NCBI GenBank assembly: GCA_016787485.1
Contig: JAEUUL010000004.1
Span: 1-64,000 of the forward strand
DNA length: 64,000 nucleotides
DNA from: Bacteroidota bacterium
GTDB taxonomy: Bacteria > Bacteroidota > Bacteroidia > NS11-12g > UBA955
Direction: 5' to 3'
In this document: piece after piece, positions 38,212-47,091 of the stretch
How positions within the stretch are numbered: the stretch's first letter is position 1
Layout of the letters: each line of letters opens with the position of its first letter
Notes under the pieces: model-generated
Seen by the model: only the letters and a program-made list of their open reading frames with translations
What the model was told of the DNA's origin: nothing
Databases searched by the model: none
Position numbers and translations under genes: made by a program

Positions 38212-39201
38212 TTAATATTTTGCAGCGTTCTGTATATCCGCAAGGGTATAGCTACCCTGTGGAATGTTGATTTCCCTTGTGTGATAGATTTCTTCTATGG
38301 TTTCACCACTATTGATGACATTTACCCACTTTCTGTAACCCTCCGGAAAATCAGCCCTTGCGGCCAACTCCCTGAAATAATCCGGGTCAGCCAAATTTGC
38401 TTTTTGTATAAATGAGAACAACAACTGTCGTGATATTTCCTGCACATCCTCGCCATTGGCAGCTTTGGTAGGTGCAAAATACTTTTCCTCTTCTATGGCC
38501 ATAAAGCCCTTGCCATCCGCCGCTGCATAGTATTGGTAAGTGTGCGCTTTTGCGATGCCAAACACAGATTCCATCCCAAGCAATTGGATGATTTTACGCA
38601 AAGGTCCCTTCACCGCCTTTAACAGTGGATTGCTCCGCAATTTATCCGTGGCCCTCTTCTTTTCGGGTGTCCAGATCAACAATGTAGCTGAGAGTTGTTC
38701 CGGTAAAAATACAATATGCGGCACCCATGAATCTACCCTTGACGGGTTCCAGTCCTTCTGATGAAATTGCCGTGTAATTTTCATCCTTGTCCGGAGGGTT
38801 TTAGGATCTGTCTGAACCTGCGGATCAAAAAGCAGACTCTCATACCCCGATCCGAAAAATGCGTTGGTAGTAAGTATATAATTGTTGTGGTGATGTATGG
38901 CATGCGCTGCTATGCCCGGTTCCCAATCCTTTCCTGCAGGAAAAATGTGTATTTTTAAAATAAAATCATCATTCTCATACACATGAAAATACGGGATGTT
39001 ATATAGAGACCAGGTCTGAGACAAATAACCCGGGTCGTCAAAATTCCGACGTATGACCCTGCGTAAAAAAGCATTGTCTGAGCCAATTTCCAGCAGTATG
39101 GGCTCCACAGCTTTGTGAAACGCATAGCGTTCGTCCAGTTGCTCATTCAGTGCGATGATTCTTTGAATATATGGCTCGTGTTCCAGTGTTTGGTTATTCA
39201 T
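38212..39201 (-). CDS. Protein of unknown function (329 aa), possibly cupin-like
   Basis: A soluble 329-residue protein without signal peptide or TM helix. I do not recognise its family. The segment KIHIFPAGKDWEPG ... AAHAIHHHNNYILTT contains a His cluster within predicted beta strands, similar to metal-binding double-stranded beta-helix (cupin) proteins, but this is only a resemblance. It is flanked by GT4 genes in the polysaccharide run; a 64-bp gap upstream separates it from the preceding GT gene and may hold a promoter, though no consensus box is seen. Confidence 0.6.
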   Translation of the reverse strand: MNNQTLEHEPYIQRIIALNEQLDERYAFHKAVEPILLEIGSDNAFLRRVIRRNFDDPGYLSQTWSLYNIPYFHVYENDDFILKIHIFPAGKDWEPGIAAHAIHHHNNYILTTNAFFGSGYESLLFDPQVQTDPKTLRTRMKITRQFHQKDWNPSRVDSWVPHIVFLPEQLSATLLIWTPEKKRATDKLRSNPLLKAVKGPLRKIIQLLGMESVFGIAKAHTYQYYAAADGKGFMAIEEEKYFAPTKAANGEDVQEISRQLLFSFIQKANLADPDYFRELAARADFPEGYRKWVNVINSGETIEEIYHTREINIPQGSYTLADIQNAAKY

Positions 39202-39265
39202 ACAGCCGCGATTTTATCTTCTTAAAATTTGTTCCGGAGTGTGTTGGGTCACAGAAGTCATGTAT

Positions 39266-40495
39266 TTATTTCAGCATGCCCTCAATTTGTTGCGCTTGCC
39301 TGCTCAATTGCCATGGAGAATAATCAAACGATTCGTTATAATCCATCTTTTCAAGAAGCTGTGTCAATTTCCCTATCTCCTCTTCAAGATTGTCCGCATT
39401 CAGAAAAACTCCCAACCGATGATCTGTGATAAAGCGTGATACTTCGCCGGCTTTTGCGACCAATACGATAGGAACCCTTGCCGCTATCACCTCCATAAAT
39501 TTTGTACTGCGCATGTCCTTCATATAATCCGGCAAAAACAGCAGTGCTGCCGTCCTGTCTTTCAGGGTTGTAAATATGTCTTTTGATGGTATTTCAGAAT
39601 GATAGATCACATGTTCCGGATATGCCCCTGATTCCCTGAATATCTGTTTGTACTTCTGCTCACGGGTATAAAACTCTAGCTGTACATCACCCTTGCTTTG
39701 CGCCAGATACCTGCCAAGTATCTGCATGGTTTTCTCCTGCCGCCCCAACAAACTACCAAAATTCAACAACCGGACGGGCTTTCCCCGATACTGCCGTCTG
39801 GCAGAAATTTCCATATCAGGATCTGCGCCATGTTCCAGTACAATCAACTTTTGTGCGTATTGAGGATATCTCTCCGAATACGCTAACCGTGTAATATGGT
39901 AAGAGAGAATAATTTTATCAGCCTGCTGCAATACTTTTGACAGCCTGGCCTCTTCCTCCCTCTTCCTTGCCTTACTGAGACCACCATGACCATAAAAATG
40001 ATCTGCGGTCCATTCATCCCGGATGTCTGCGATGAAATTCAATTCCGGATGTCTTTCCTTAAGCAATGCCCCGTAATAAAGCAATGAAAATGGCCCACCG
40101 CTTACAATCAGGTTCTTTGTATCCAGCGCATTTAAACCTTTATCCATTGCCTCCATCAATGCGCTTTCACTCAGAATTCCACGGTCATAATAGTTGCCCT
40201 TTGTTATTGCTTTTAACCAGAGCAGAGATAATCTGTAACGGATCTTCTCAAGAATTGTGTCCGGGCTGGAGTTCAGAATGCCGGGATATCTGTTGGCTAT
40301 GTGCACTACATCTATATCATGCACATAGCTATCCCATGGAGAAGAATCTCCCGGTCCCGGTGTGCCGGATATCACACGCAGCACAATCCCCGCCTTTTGC
40401 AGATAATGAGCATATATCGCCCATTTTCTGCCACCGACTCCCGGCATAGGTGGAAATGTGTAACAAACAATAAGTGCTTTCTTACCTGCTGGCAA
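39266..40495 (-). CDS. Glycosyltransferase (GT-B, family 4-like)
   Basis: A 409-residue enzyme opening with ALIVCYTFPPMPGVGGRKWA, where the GVGGRK loop is typical of Bacteroidota family 4 proteins. The middle has FIADIRDEWT and the C-domain has LNFGSLLGRQEKTM and STKFMEVIAARVPIVLVA in the donor-binding position. The usual E-x7-E is weak. It starts 5 bp after the PIG-L stop. Confidence 0.8.
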   Translation of the reverse strand: MPAGKKALIVCYTFPPMPGVGGRKWAIYAHYLQKAGIVLRVISGTPGPGDSSPWDSYVHDIDVVHIANRYPGILNSSPDTILEKIRYRLSLLWLKAITKGNYYDRGILSESALMEAMDKGLNALDTKNLIVSGGPFSLLYYGALLKERHPELNFIADIRDEWTADHFYGHGGLSKARKREEEARLSKVLQQADKIILSYHITRLAYSERYPQYAQKLIVLEHGADPDMEISARRQYRGKPVRLLNFGSLLGRQEKTMQILGRYLAQSKGDVQLEFYTREQKYKQIFRESGAYPEHVIYHSEIPSKDIFTTLKDRTAALLFLPDYMKDMRSTKFMEVIAARVPIVLVAKAGEVSRFITDHRLGVFLNADNLEEEIGKLTQLLEKMDYNESFDYSPWQLSRQAQQIEGMLK

Positions 40496-40500
40496 TTGAA

Positions 40501-41139
40501 TTATAAAATCAATCGTACAATCTCAAATACTTCTGCAAAATCAACACCTGCCTGAACACCGCGAACCACGGCCAGGCTCTTTACAAATTCCGGTTGCATA
40601 TATTGCCTGTGAGACTGACTCCTGTAGTGTTTTAAGGCTTCAGTTTTCCGAAGCACATGTCTCTCTTCCAACGAAATAAAGGCAGTGGTTTTGAATTCAA
40701 AATTGTTCCAGGGCAATTCATAGGAAAACAACGTAGAAAATTTAAAAACACGCACTGCTTCCTGGGCTATGGTATAATGGTCCTGATGTATATCATTGAT
40801 GGAAGGGACAAAGACAATATCAGGTTTTATCTGCTCTCTTAATGATAAAATATCCTGCAGTATTTCCTGCCTGCGGAAATTAAATGTTCTCACTTCATAA
40901 TCAAAAAGAAGCAGCTTGTCTCCTGCAATTCCAAGAGATTGACTTGCAGCATACAATTCCGTTATCAGAATATCTTCAGGATGGTCCTTTTGAATACTCT
41001 GCTTGCAGGCAGAAAATGCGGCACAATACACCTCATTTCCTTCTTCCAGCAAACGGCTGATTGTACCGCCACAACCCAATTCGGCGTCATCGGTGTGTGG
41101 CGCCAGTACAAGCACTTTTTTGTCTCTGATTCTAAGCAT
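40501..41139 (-). CDS. PIG-L family deacetylase
   Basis: A 212-residue LmbE/PIG-L protein. The zinc site P-H-x-D-D is present (VLAPHTDDAELGCGG) with the downstream HQDH (NDIHQDHYTIA). PIG-L enzymes remove N-acetyl groups from GlcNAc-type substrates, giving free amines on sugars or lipid-linked sugars. Placed 2 bp after an AsnB homologue and before a GT, it probably deacetylates a residue of the local glycan, making an amine for later modification. The exact substrate is unknown. Confidence 0.88.
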   Translation of the reverse strand: MLRIRDKKVLVLAPHTDDAELGCGGTISRLLEEGNEVYCAAFSACKQSIQKDHPEDILITELYAASQSLGIAGDKLLLFDYEVRTFNFRRQEILQDILSLREQIKPDIVFVPSINDIHQDHYTIAQEAVRVFKFSTLFSYELPWNNFEFKTTAFISLEERHVLRKTEALKHYRSQSHRQYMQPEFVKSLAVVRGVQAGVDFAEVFEIVRLIL

Positions 41140-41141
41140 TT

Positions 41142-42971
41142 TTACATGTATGATCCATATAAATCACAAAACCAATCTACATTTTTCTTCCTGAATTGCT
41201 CTCTGCTTTGAATGGCCGGATCCAAAATCGAATAATACTGATTCTCAGGGGTGGCAAATCCTTTCTTGTCCTTTCTCCAACGGATTTTATCCGGCAATTC
41301 CGATACACTTTGTCTCAATACCCACTTTTGCCAGCCCTCATGAATCTTCATACGGTCTGGCAGTGAAAAACTGAAATCAATCAACCGGTAATCCATAAAC
41401 GGATGCCGGGTTTCTATGCTGAATGCCATTCCGTTCCTGTCGTCGGCATGAAGAAAATGGGGCAATTGAAATTCTTCCAGATCCATTTTCAGAATTTCAG
41501 TAAGACTACCTGCGCTATACCACTTCTCTTCCAGTTTGGTTCCAAGTTTCTTCAAACCCAACCGCAGAAGCCACACAAGTTTCCATTCATTCAAAACAGT
41601 GTGATGCACCTGGTTCGCAGTCAGGTTTTTCATCGCAGCCCAGCTTTTAACCTGACTCAGATATTCCTGAATACGACCACGCACAATCAAATTTCTCGCA
41701 TATCTGTAAAAATGATGGTGATATCCGGCCACACTTTCATCTGCTCCCTGACCGCAGAGCAATACCACAAACCCTTCTTGTCTGGTGAGCCTTGAAACAC
41801 ACCATTGGGAATAATATGTCAATCGTGGAAGCGGTGTCTCCTGAAAGCGGATATGTTCCTTGTAATCCGCTGGAGAAAACCATCTGGTTGGGTCAACTTT
41901 GTGCAACTTCAGCAAACCATCTTTCCCCAATTCGTCAATAAACTCCGATTCGTCTTCAGCCTTTCCCGGATGAACCGCAGAAAAAGCAGCTATGGTGTGC
42001 TCCCTGCCCAATATCCGCCGCATCAATACATAAGCTGCACTGCTGTCCAGGCCACCCGATAAAGAAATGCCAAGGGGCACATCAGACCGCAGGCGCAACC
42101 TTACCGCATCAGATAATAAGTGATGATATTCTTCATATACCGCATCATCTGATTTTCTGGTCTGTATATCCACCGGCAACTTGTAAAAAGGTTTCCACGC
42201 ATTCGCCACTTGCTCTGTTACCCTTGACCTGCCCACCTGCAAACTGCAAAAATGCGCCGGGTAAAAACGTTTTGTCTCTGCAAAAAATGTTCTTTCGTCC
42301 GCAACAGTTATTCCACCCGCTTCAAATCTTGAAACCGATTCCTGATCAAAAGTATTCCTGCCTTTATGCAAATGCAATATGGGCTTTATTTCAGAAGAAA
42401 ACACAACCGAAGTTTCCGTTTGCCTCCAATACAATGGTTTCACACCATAGCGGTCATTCACAACAAAAATGCTGCGTGCTGCATTGTCCCAGATGACAAT
42501 ACTGAACATACCATTGAAGGTTGAAACAGCATCTGATCCCCAGTGCAAATATGCCCTGAGCAATACTTCAGTATCTGTATTTGTAATGCAATAAATACCG
42601 TCTCTTTTTAAAGCCTCTCTTATTTCAATGTAATTGTATACCTCTCCGTTAAACAGAATCCAGTTTCCGTTTCCATCGGTCATGGGCTGATGACCCGTAA
42701 TGTTGGGCTCAATAATACTTAATCGCTTGTGACCGAGAAAAATATCATAATCACCGGAATTGAACCATGCAGCATCTTCAATGTCCACTGCCAGACCCTG
42801 TAAAGTGCCCTTGGTGCGAAATGTTTTATGCTCTCCGGTACTGGAATTGATCAGAACCACACCATCACTGTCCGGTCCACGGTGATTCATGAGATTCAAA
42901 GCATGTACAGACTCAATAATCCGGTCTGCTTTCAAACCGTTACTGTCCTGATAAAATAAAAATCCGCACAT
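41142..42971 (-). CDS. Asparagine synthase-like amidotransferase (second paralogue)
   Basis: A 609-residue AsnB-type protein. Cys2 (MCGFLFYQD), NHRGPDSDG and the PP-loop SLSGGLDSSAAYV are intact, so both the glutaminase and the adenylating halves look active. It differs clearly from the paralogue at 29732 (for example LLCGQGADESVAGYHHHF in place of GLGGDELFGG). Surface-glycan loci often carry such proteins to amidate uronic acids or attached acids. Its ATG overlaps the stop of the upstream GT-like gene by one base. Confidence 0.88.
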   Translation of the reverse strand: MCGFLFYQDSNGLKADRIIESVHALNLMNHRGPDSDGVVLINSSTGEHKTFRTKGTLQGLAVDIEDAAWFNSGDYDIFLGHKRLSIIEPNITGHQPMTDGNGNWILFNGEVYNYIEIREALKRDGIYCITNTDTEVLLRAYLHWGSDAVSTFNGMFSIVIWDNAARSIFVVNDRYGVKPLYWRQTETSVVFSSEIKPILHLHKGRNTFDQESVSRFEAGGITVADERTFFAETKRFYPAHFCSLQVGRSRVTEQVANAWKPFYKLPVDIQTRKSDDAVYEEYHHLLSDAVRLRLRSDVPLGISLSGGLDSSAAYVLMRRILGREHTIAAFSAVHPGKAEDESEFIDELGKDGLLKLHKVDPTRWFSPADYKEHIRFQETPLPRLTYYSQWCVSRLTRQEGFVVLLCGQGADESVAGYHHHFYRYARNLIVRGRIQEYLSQVKSWAAMKNLTANQVHHTVLNEWKLVWLLRLGLKKLGTKLEEKWYSAGSLTEILKMDLEEFQLPHFLHADDRNGMAFSIETRHPFMDYRLIDFSFSLPDRMKIHEGWQKWVLRQSVSELPDKIRWRKDKKGFATPENQYYSILDPAIQSREQFRKKNVDWFCDLYGSYM

Positions 42972-44422
42972 TAATTCAGTATGGGTTTCCCCACTTTTTC
43001 ATTCCAGAATTTTGTAAAATTCTCTCTTGTGGTTCCCTTAGCCCAAAACAACCTTTTAACTTCGTCATGAACTGGTTTTGGTGGAAAATTCAGTTCCATT
43101 AATCCCCGCAATTCAGTGCCGTTCTTAAACCATAAACCCAGACCTTCGGGCAAAGCAAAATAGGTATAATCATCTTCAAACACATAGGGCTCCTTATTGA
43201 AATACAGCGCCTCGAACAGCACGGTGGATATATGACCAATGATGATCTCATGGTCACTGATTAACTGGTAAATATTATCATCCTCCACCTGTGAATACCT
43301 TGCTCCTTCAAACTTCATCAGCTCAGCGTATCTGGCATTGGGTTCTTCAGTAGGATGCAGCCTTACTGTGACCTGAAAAGGAAAATGCAGCTGTTCCAGA
43401 GCCGCTGACACTGCGAGTACCAGACCGTTGTCCTTTGCTGTATAAGGTATTCCTTCCCCTATGAACAATATCCGTACTCTGCCTTCAGGGTCCGGACCGA
43501 TTCTGGTTATATTTTCCAGAGATTTTTCAAGAAAATAATGCCCGAATTCAACACATTCATCCACCGCATTTACAATCTGGGAATGATACATACCGAAGGT
43601 GAAAAAATAATTCGTTTTATGCTGTTTGAATTTGCTGTCTTTAACAAGTTCTTCACCGTATTTCATTCCAATGCCCACTGTACCATGCTGTACCTCAACT
43701 GTGGGAATGCCCGATTCCCTGCAAATTTTAAATAAACTTCCCTTCTGCCAGTCTCCGTTATTTCCTTCAGAAACCACCACCAATTTGGGTTTTACCCTGT
43801 TGAGATACTTTTGTATCCGCTTGGTATATCCCGGTACCAGCTGGTGTATTTGCAATAACTTTCTGCGAAGGGTATCTGCAATTTCAGGTGTAAGCCAATC
43901 ACCCATTTTCTGCTTAAGCAGTCCGATAAAAGCAGCTACCTCATTCTCCGCAGCTGCATTTGGACGGCGGCGAAAAATCCTCGCCCAAAACAGAGAAGCA
44001 TAGTAAAAGTAATCAAAGCTGCGGTGGCCGGGCAAATGGCCAAAGCGATCCATGCTTTGGGAATACAACAACTGCACCTGACTCAGCTGCGGATATTCCG
44101 TGAGAAACTGTGTCATCCGGTTTGGACATTCCGGATTCTTTTCCCAATTGGCAATGCGCAGAACATCTGTTTTCCCGGCAAAAAGAAACGGACTTTTCCA
44201 AAAGCTGAATAACAGATACCTGTAAAATTTCCATCGGGAAAAGTGAATCCTCGAATCCCAATTCACCTCTTTGTTGGCTCTGGAGTTGATCATGGTGAAT
44301 TTCAACTCCAGGCGTATGGCCAGCCAGAAACTGGTACCGTCCGGAAAACAATAATCCAGAATGCCCGGAGTATTGTCTGTTTCCCAAATTATACGATTGC
44401 GTTCTTTAATTAATTCTTCCAC
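42971..44422 (-). CDS. GT-B-like capsule/teichoic transferase family protein
   Basis: A 483-residue soluble protein. The C-terminal half resembles CDP-glycerol glycerophosphotransferase and capsule transferases: PTVEVQHGTVG, FFTFGMYHSQI, RILFIGEGIPY, VTVRLHPTEEPN and HISTVLFEALYFNKEP are in the right order for a GT-B donor domain. The N-terminal half is not recognisable. Since nonulosonic acid transferases also often use this fold, it is a reasonable candidate for transferring the CMP-sugar made by the adjacent genes; that is inference. It lies 29 bp after the WbpG-like gene. Confidence 0.6.
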   Translation of the reverse strand: MEELIKERNRIIWETDNTPGILDYCFPDGTSFWLAIRLELKFTMINSRANKEVNWDSRIHFSRWKFYRYLLFSFWKSPFLFAGKTDVLRIANWEKNPECPNRMTQFLTEYPQLSQVQLLYSQSMDRFGHLPGHRSFDYFYYASLFWARIFRRRPNAAAENEVAAFIGLLKQKMGDWLTPEIADTLRRKLLQIHQLVPGYTKRIQKYLNRVKPKLVVVSEGNNGDWQKGSLFKICRESGIPTVEVQHGTVGIGMKYGEELVKDSKFKQHKTNYFFTFGMYHSQIVNAVDECVEFGHYFLEKSLENITRIGPDPEGRVRILFIGEGIPYTAKDNGLVLAVSAALEQLHFPFQVTVRLHPTEEPNARYAELMKFEGARYSQVEDDNIYQLISDHEIIIGHISTVLFEALYFNKEPYVFEDDYTYFALPEGLGLWFKNGTELRGLMELNFPPKPVHDEVKRLFWAKGTTRENFTKFWNEKVGKPILN

Positions 44423-44451
44423 GCACTAACCCGGTTACAGGGAATTAGAAA

Positions 44452-45687
44452 TCAATCATCCAGCCCCTCTCCGAACACATTGTGCCGCATTTTCCATTCT
44501 CCGTTCTCGTCTTTGCCCCAGAGGTGTGGCGAACGATATTTGTCCACTGTTTTCCAGAAATCTTCTTCTGATGTGTCTATGTAGTCAAGGAACTCTTTGA
44601 AATATTTTTTCGGAAATTCAGAATCATATTTCTTCACCAATGCAACACCCTCTTCGCGGGTAATTTTACCGTTTCTTATTTCCTGGTCAGCGTCATAGGT
44701 TGCCCGGCCAATACCAAATTTTATCCAGGTGGTAAAATAATGAAAAGGATCAATTTTGTCGTCTATACTGCTGTACTTGGAATAGCTGCCTTCCGTTCTT
44801 TCAGGGTTGGCCTCAAATCCTGTATGCTCAGCAGCATAATAATAACATTCCTGGGGATCCCATTTCAAATAATATCCCAGATAATGCATCTCCACTCCCT
44901 TCTCCTTCAACTCAGTTGGATTGGGTGGGATATAGGGTGCGAAGTCATGAAACTTGAAACCGTACTGATCAATGATTTCCTGCATGGTCACACCCCCGAA
45001 ACGCATTTGCATCGGGTCTTCAACCGTGAAGAATTCTTCATTCATGGTAGGTATATTGTTCTCATCCACTTTGTTGCCATACTCTGCCTGATTTTCGCCA
45101 TACATCACCAGCTTGATACCATATTTGGCCGCTATTGCAGGCCCCACTATTTTCTGGCCAATGATAAATGGCTGAAACGGGTGCAACAAATTGTGAAACG
45201 CCAGCTTGGTCATCAGACGGTGCAATTTGCCATTGGGAGTGTAAAGCAGATTGTCATGACCTCCCACATGCATCCAGTTCTGGAAATTCTTCCATCCAAT
45301 GTCTGTATACAAATGGGGCGCCCAGGTAACCGTAAGTGGATTCATCCCATATTTGTATTTTAAAACATGAGAGGTATAAGCACTGTCTTTACCTCCGCTA
45401 CCCGGCACCACCACATCATACCCTCCGTCTTTGCTTCTGAACTTATCCAGCAAGCGCAAAAGGGTGTCTTCACGTTTCTGCCAGTCTATGCCAAGCTCTT
45501 TCTCATCGTGATACCTGCATGCTGAACAAATGTCGTTTTCATCAAATTCAATGGAGTGTTTTTTCTGTTCAGTTGTACTTTTAAATTCAATGGTTGAACT
45601 TGGTCTCTGATTGGAAATGACACATTTCCTGCAGAACCTTACCTCTGAAGGCAAACCATAATAGGCCTCAAGTCTCTGTGTTGTCAT
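44452..45687 (-). CDS. N-acetyl sugar amidotransferase (WbpG/PseA-like)
   Basis: A 411-residue PP-loop enzyme that, in characterised systems (WbpG of Pseudomonas aeruginosa, PseA of Campylobacter), uses ammonia to turn an N-acetyl group on a sugar into an acetamidino group. Visible are two zinc-type Cys pairs (FCRKCVISN and CSACRYHD), the PP-loop VPGSGGKDSAYTS and MYGENQAEYGN. Length is normal. It follows HisH-like and HisF-like genes by 4 bp, matching the WbpG-HisH2-HisF2 set that supplies ammonia from glutamine. It lies beside neuC, so its substrate may be a sialic-type intermediate. The paired HisF/HisH argue that ammonia is channelled to it. Confidence 0.9.
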   Translation of the reverse strand: MTTQRLEAYYGLPSEVRFCRKCVISNQRPSSTIEFKSTTEQKKHSIEFDENDICSACRYHDEKELGIDWQKREDTLLRLLDKFRSKDGGYDVVVPGSGGKDSAYTSHVLKYKYGMNPLTVTWAPHLYTDIGWKNFQNWMHVGGHDNLLYTPNGKLHRLMTKLAFHNLLHPFQPFIIGQKIVGPAIAAKYGIKLVMYGENQAEYGNKVDENNIPTMNEEFFTVEDPMQMRFGGVTMQEIIDQYGFKFHDFAPYIPPNPTELKEKGVEMHYLGYYLKWDPQECYYYAAEHTGFEANPERTEGSYSKYSSIDDKIDPFHYFTTWIKFGIGRATYDADQEIRNGKITREEGVALVKKYDSEFPKKYFKEFLDYIDTSEEDFWKTVDKYRSPHLWGKDENGEWKMRHNVFGEGLDD

Positions 45688-45691
45688 TGCT

Positions 45692-46333
45692 TTATATTTC
45701 TGTAAATTTTTTAATGATTTGTAGTCCGGATTCTCCGCTTTTTTCGGGGTGAAATTGTGTTCCGAAAATATTGCCCTGTTTTACGGCACAACAGAATGTA
45801 TGCTCTCCAAAGGTTGCCTTTGCAAGCCAGGTATCACTGCTTGCAGGCACTGCTGCATAGCTGTGCACAAAATAAAAGGCACTATGGGGTTTGGTGGTTT
45901 CCAGTATGGAATCTGCCCACCCTCCGTTTTCGAATTCGTCTATTTCTTTCCAACCTATATGCGGAAGACGAAGGCCACCATCTGCTGGCAAGGGCAACTT
46001 CTGAATTTTCCCTGCTACCAAACCCAGCCCTTTGCTGTGGCCGAATTCATCGCTTTCCTCAAAAAGCAGTTGCATGCCCAGACAAATACCCAGAAAGGGC
46101 TTTCCGGTGCGGATATATTCGTGAATAACAGATATTAAGTTGTGCTTCTCCAGGTTTTCCATTCCATGCCGGAATGCACCCACACCCGGAAGGATTACAG
46201 CATCTGCTCCGAGTATTTCGTCGTGGTTGTTTGTAAGAATTCCCCGTGCGCCAACTGCCTCAAGGGCATTTAGCTGGCTCCTTACATTGCCTATCCCGTA
46301 ATCCAATACTGCAATTGTTTTCATCTTCTTCAC
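45692..46333 (-). CDS. HisH-like glutamine amidotransferase
   Basis: A 213-residue class I glutaminase of the HisH family. The nucleophile elbow is GICLGMQLLFEES and the His-Glu pair is FHPEKSG, so it should hydrolyse glutamine to ammonia. No other histidine biosynthesis genes surround it; the partners are a HisF-like and a WbpG-like gene with 4-bp overlap and 4-bp gap. It is therefore read as the ammonia source for sugar amidination, as for HisH2 of P. aeruginosa, not for histidine synthesis. Confidence 0.88.
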   Translation of the reverse strand: MKKMKTIAVLDYGIGNVRSQLNALEAVGARGILTNNHDEILGADAVILPGVGAFRHGMENLEKHNLISVIHEYIRTGKPFLGICLGMQLLFEESDEFGHSKGLGLVAGKIQKLPLPADGGLRLPHIGWKEIDEFENGGWADSILETTKPHSAFYFVHSYAAVPASSDTWLAKATFGEHTFCCAVKQGNIFGTQFHPEKSGESGLQIIKKFTEI

Positions 46334-47091
46334 ATTCGGATATCCATGCCAGCAGCATTCAGATTCTGTTTTAATTCCTGAATGCCAAAGGTATTGTAGT
46401 GCAGTATTGAGGCAAACGCAACGGCGTCAGGGTTAATGCGGTCCGCAAGTGCCAGCACATGATCCGGCTGTCCTGCACCACCGCTGAAAATAACAGGAAC
46501 ACTTACGGCGTTATAAACCTGCTCGGCCAATTCCAGATCAAAGCCCTTTTTTGTCCCCTCCATATCTACAGAAGTAAGCAGGATTTCACCCGCACCCAGC
46601 CTTTCCACTTCTTTTGCCCACTCTACTACATTCAATCCGGTTTCTTCCCTTCCATTGTCTGTATAAGCCTCCCACCAGCTGCCTTTGTTCTTCGCTTCAA
46701 TAGAAGCAACCACTGCCTGAGAACCGTACATCTCAGCAGCCCTGGTTATTAAAGTGGGTTCTTTTATGGCTTGCGTATTGATTGAAATTTTATCTGCACC
46801 GGATTTAAGCGCAAGATCAATATCCTCTACGCTTCTGAGACCACCACCTATGGTAATGGGAATAAATACTTCGCGGCAGGCCTGTTCTATGATATGGAAT
46901 AAATTGTTTCGTCCGTACAAACTGGCCACTGCATCCATAAACAGAATTTCATCTACACCCTGCTGGTAATATTTACGTGCCAATTCAACAGGGTTGCCTA
47001 CTTTACGCAATCCTTCGAGGTGAATTCCCTTGATGACAAATTCATTTTTTACGTCAATTCTTGCAATAATTCTTGTGCGCGAATGTCTCAT
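46330..47091 (-). CDS. HisF-like cyclase paralogue
   Basis: A 253-residue TIM barrel related to HisF. The start ATG 47091 overlaps the neuC stop (ATGA). The first catalytic Asp of HisF is kept (IARIDVK), but the second, in the motif V-A-I-D-A-K, is Glu here (VASIEAK), and SIDRDG is SVDMEG. The glycine-rich phosphate loop FSGGAG remains. With HisH it would form an ammonia tunnel to the WbpG-like enzyme. The changed catalytic residue supports a role other than imidazole-glycerol-phosphate formation. An upstream frame to 47142 is less likely because it would overlap neuC more. Confidence 0.88.
   Translation of the reverse strand: MRHSRTRIIARIDVKNEFVIKGIHLEGLRKVGNPVELARKYYQQGVDEILFMDAVASLYGRNNLFHIIEQACREVFIPITIGGGLRSVEDIDLALKSGADKISINTQAIKEPTLITRAAEMYGSQAVVASIEAKNKGSWWEAYTDNGREETGLNVVEWAKEVERLGAGEILLTSVDMEGTKKGFDLELAEQVYNAVSVPVIFSGGAGQPDHVLALADRINPDAVAFASILHYNTFGIQELKQNLNAAGMDIRM

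Noticed and set aside
45692-47091. HisH and HisF homologues as part of a histidine operon
   Set aside because: No other his gene is present; a WbpG-like gene and NeuC flank them, and the HisF copy has a changed catalytic Asp. The amidination role fits better.
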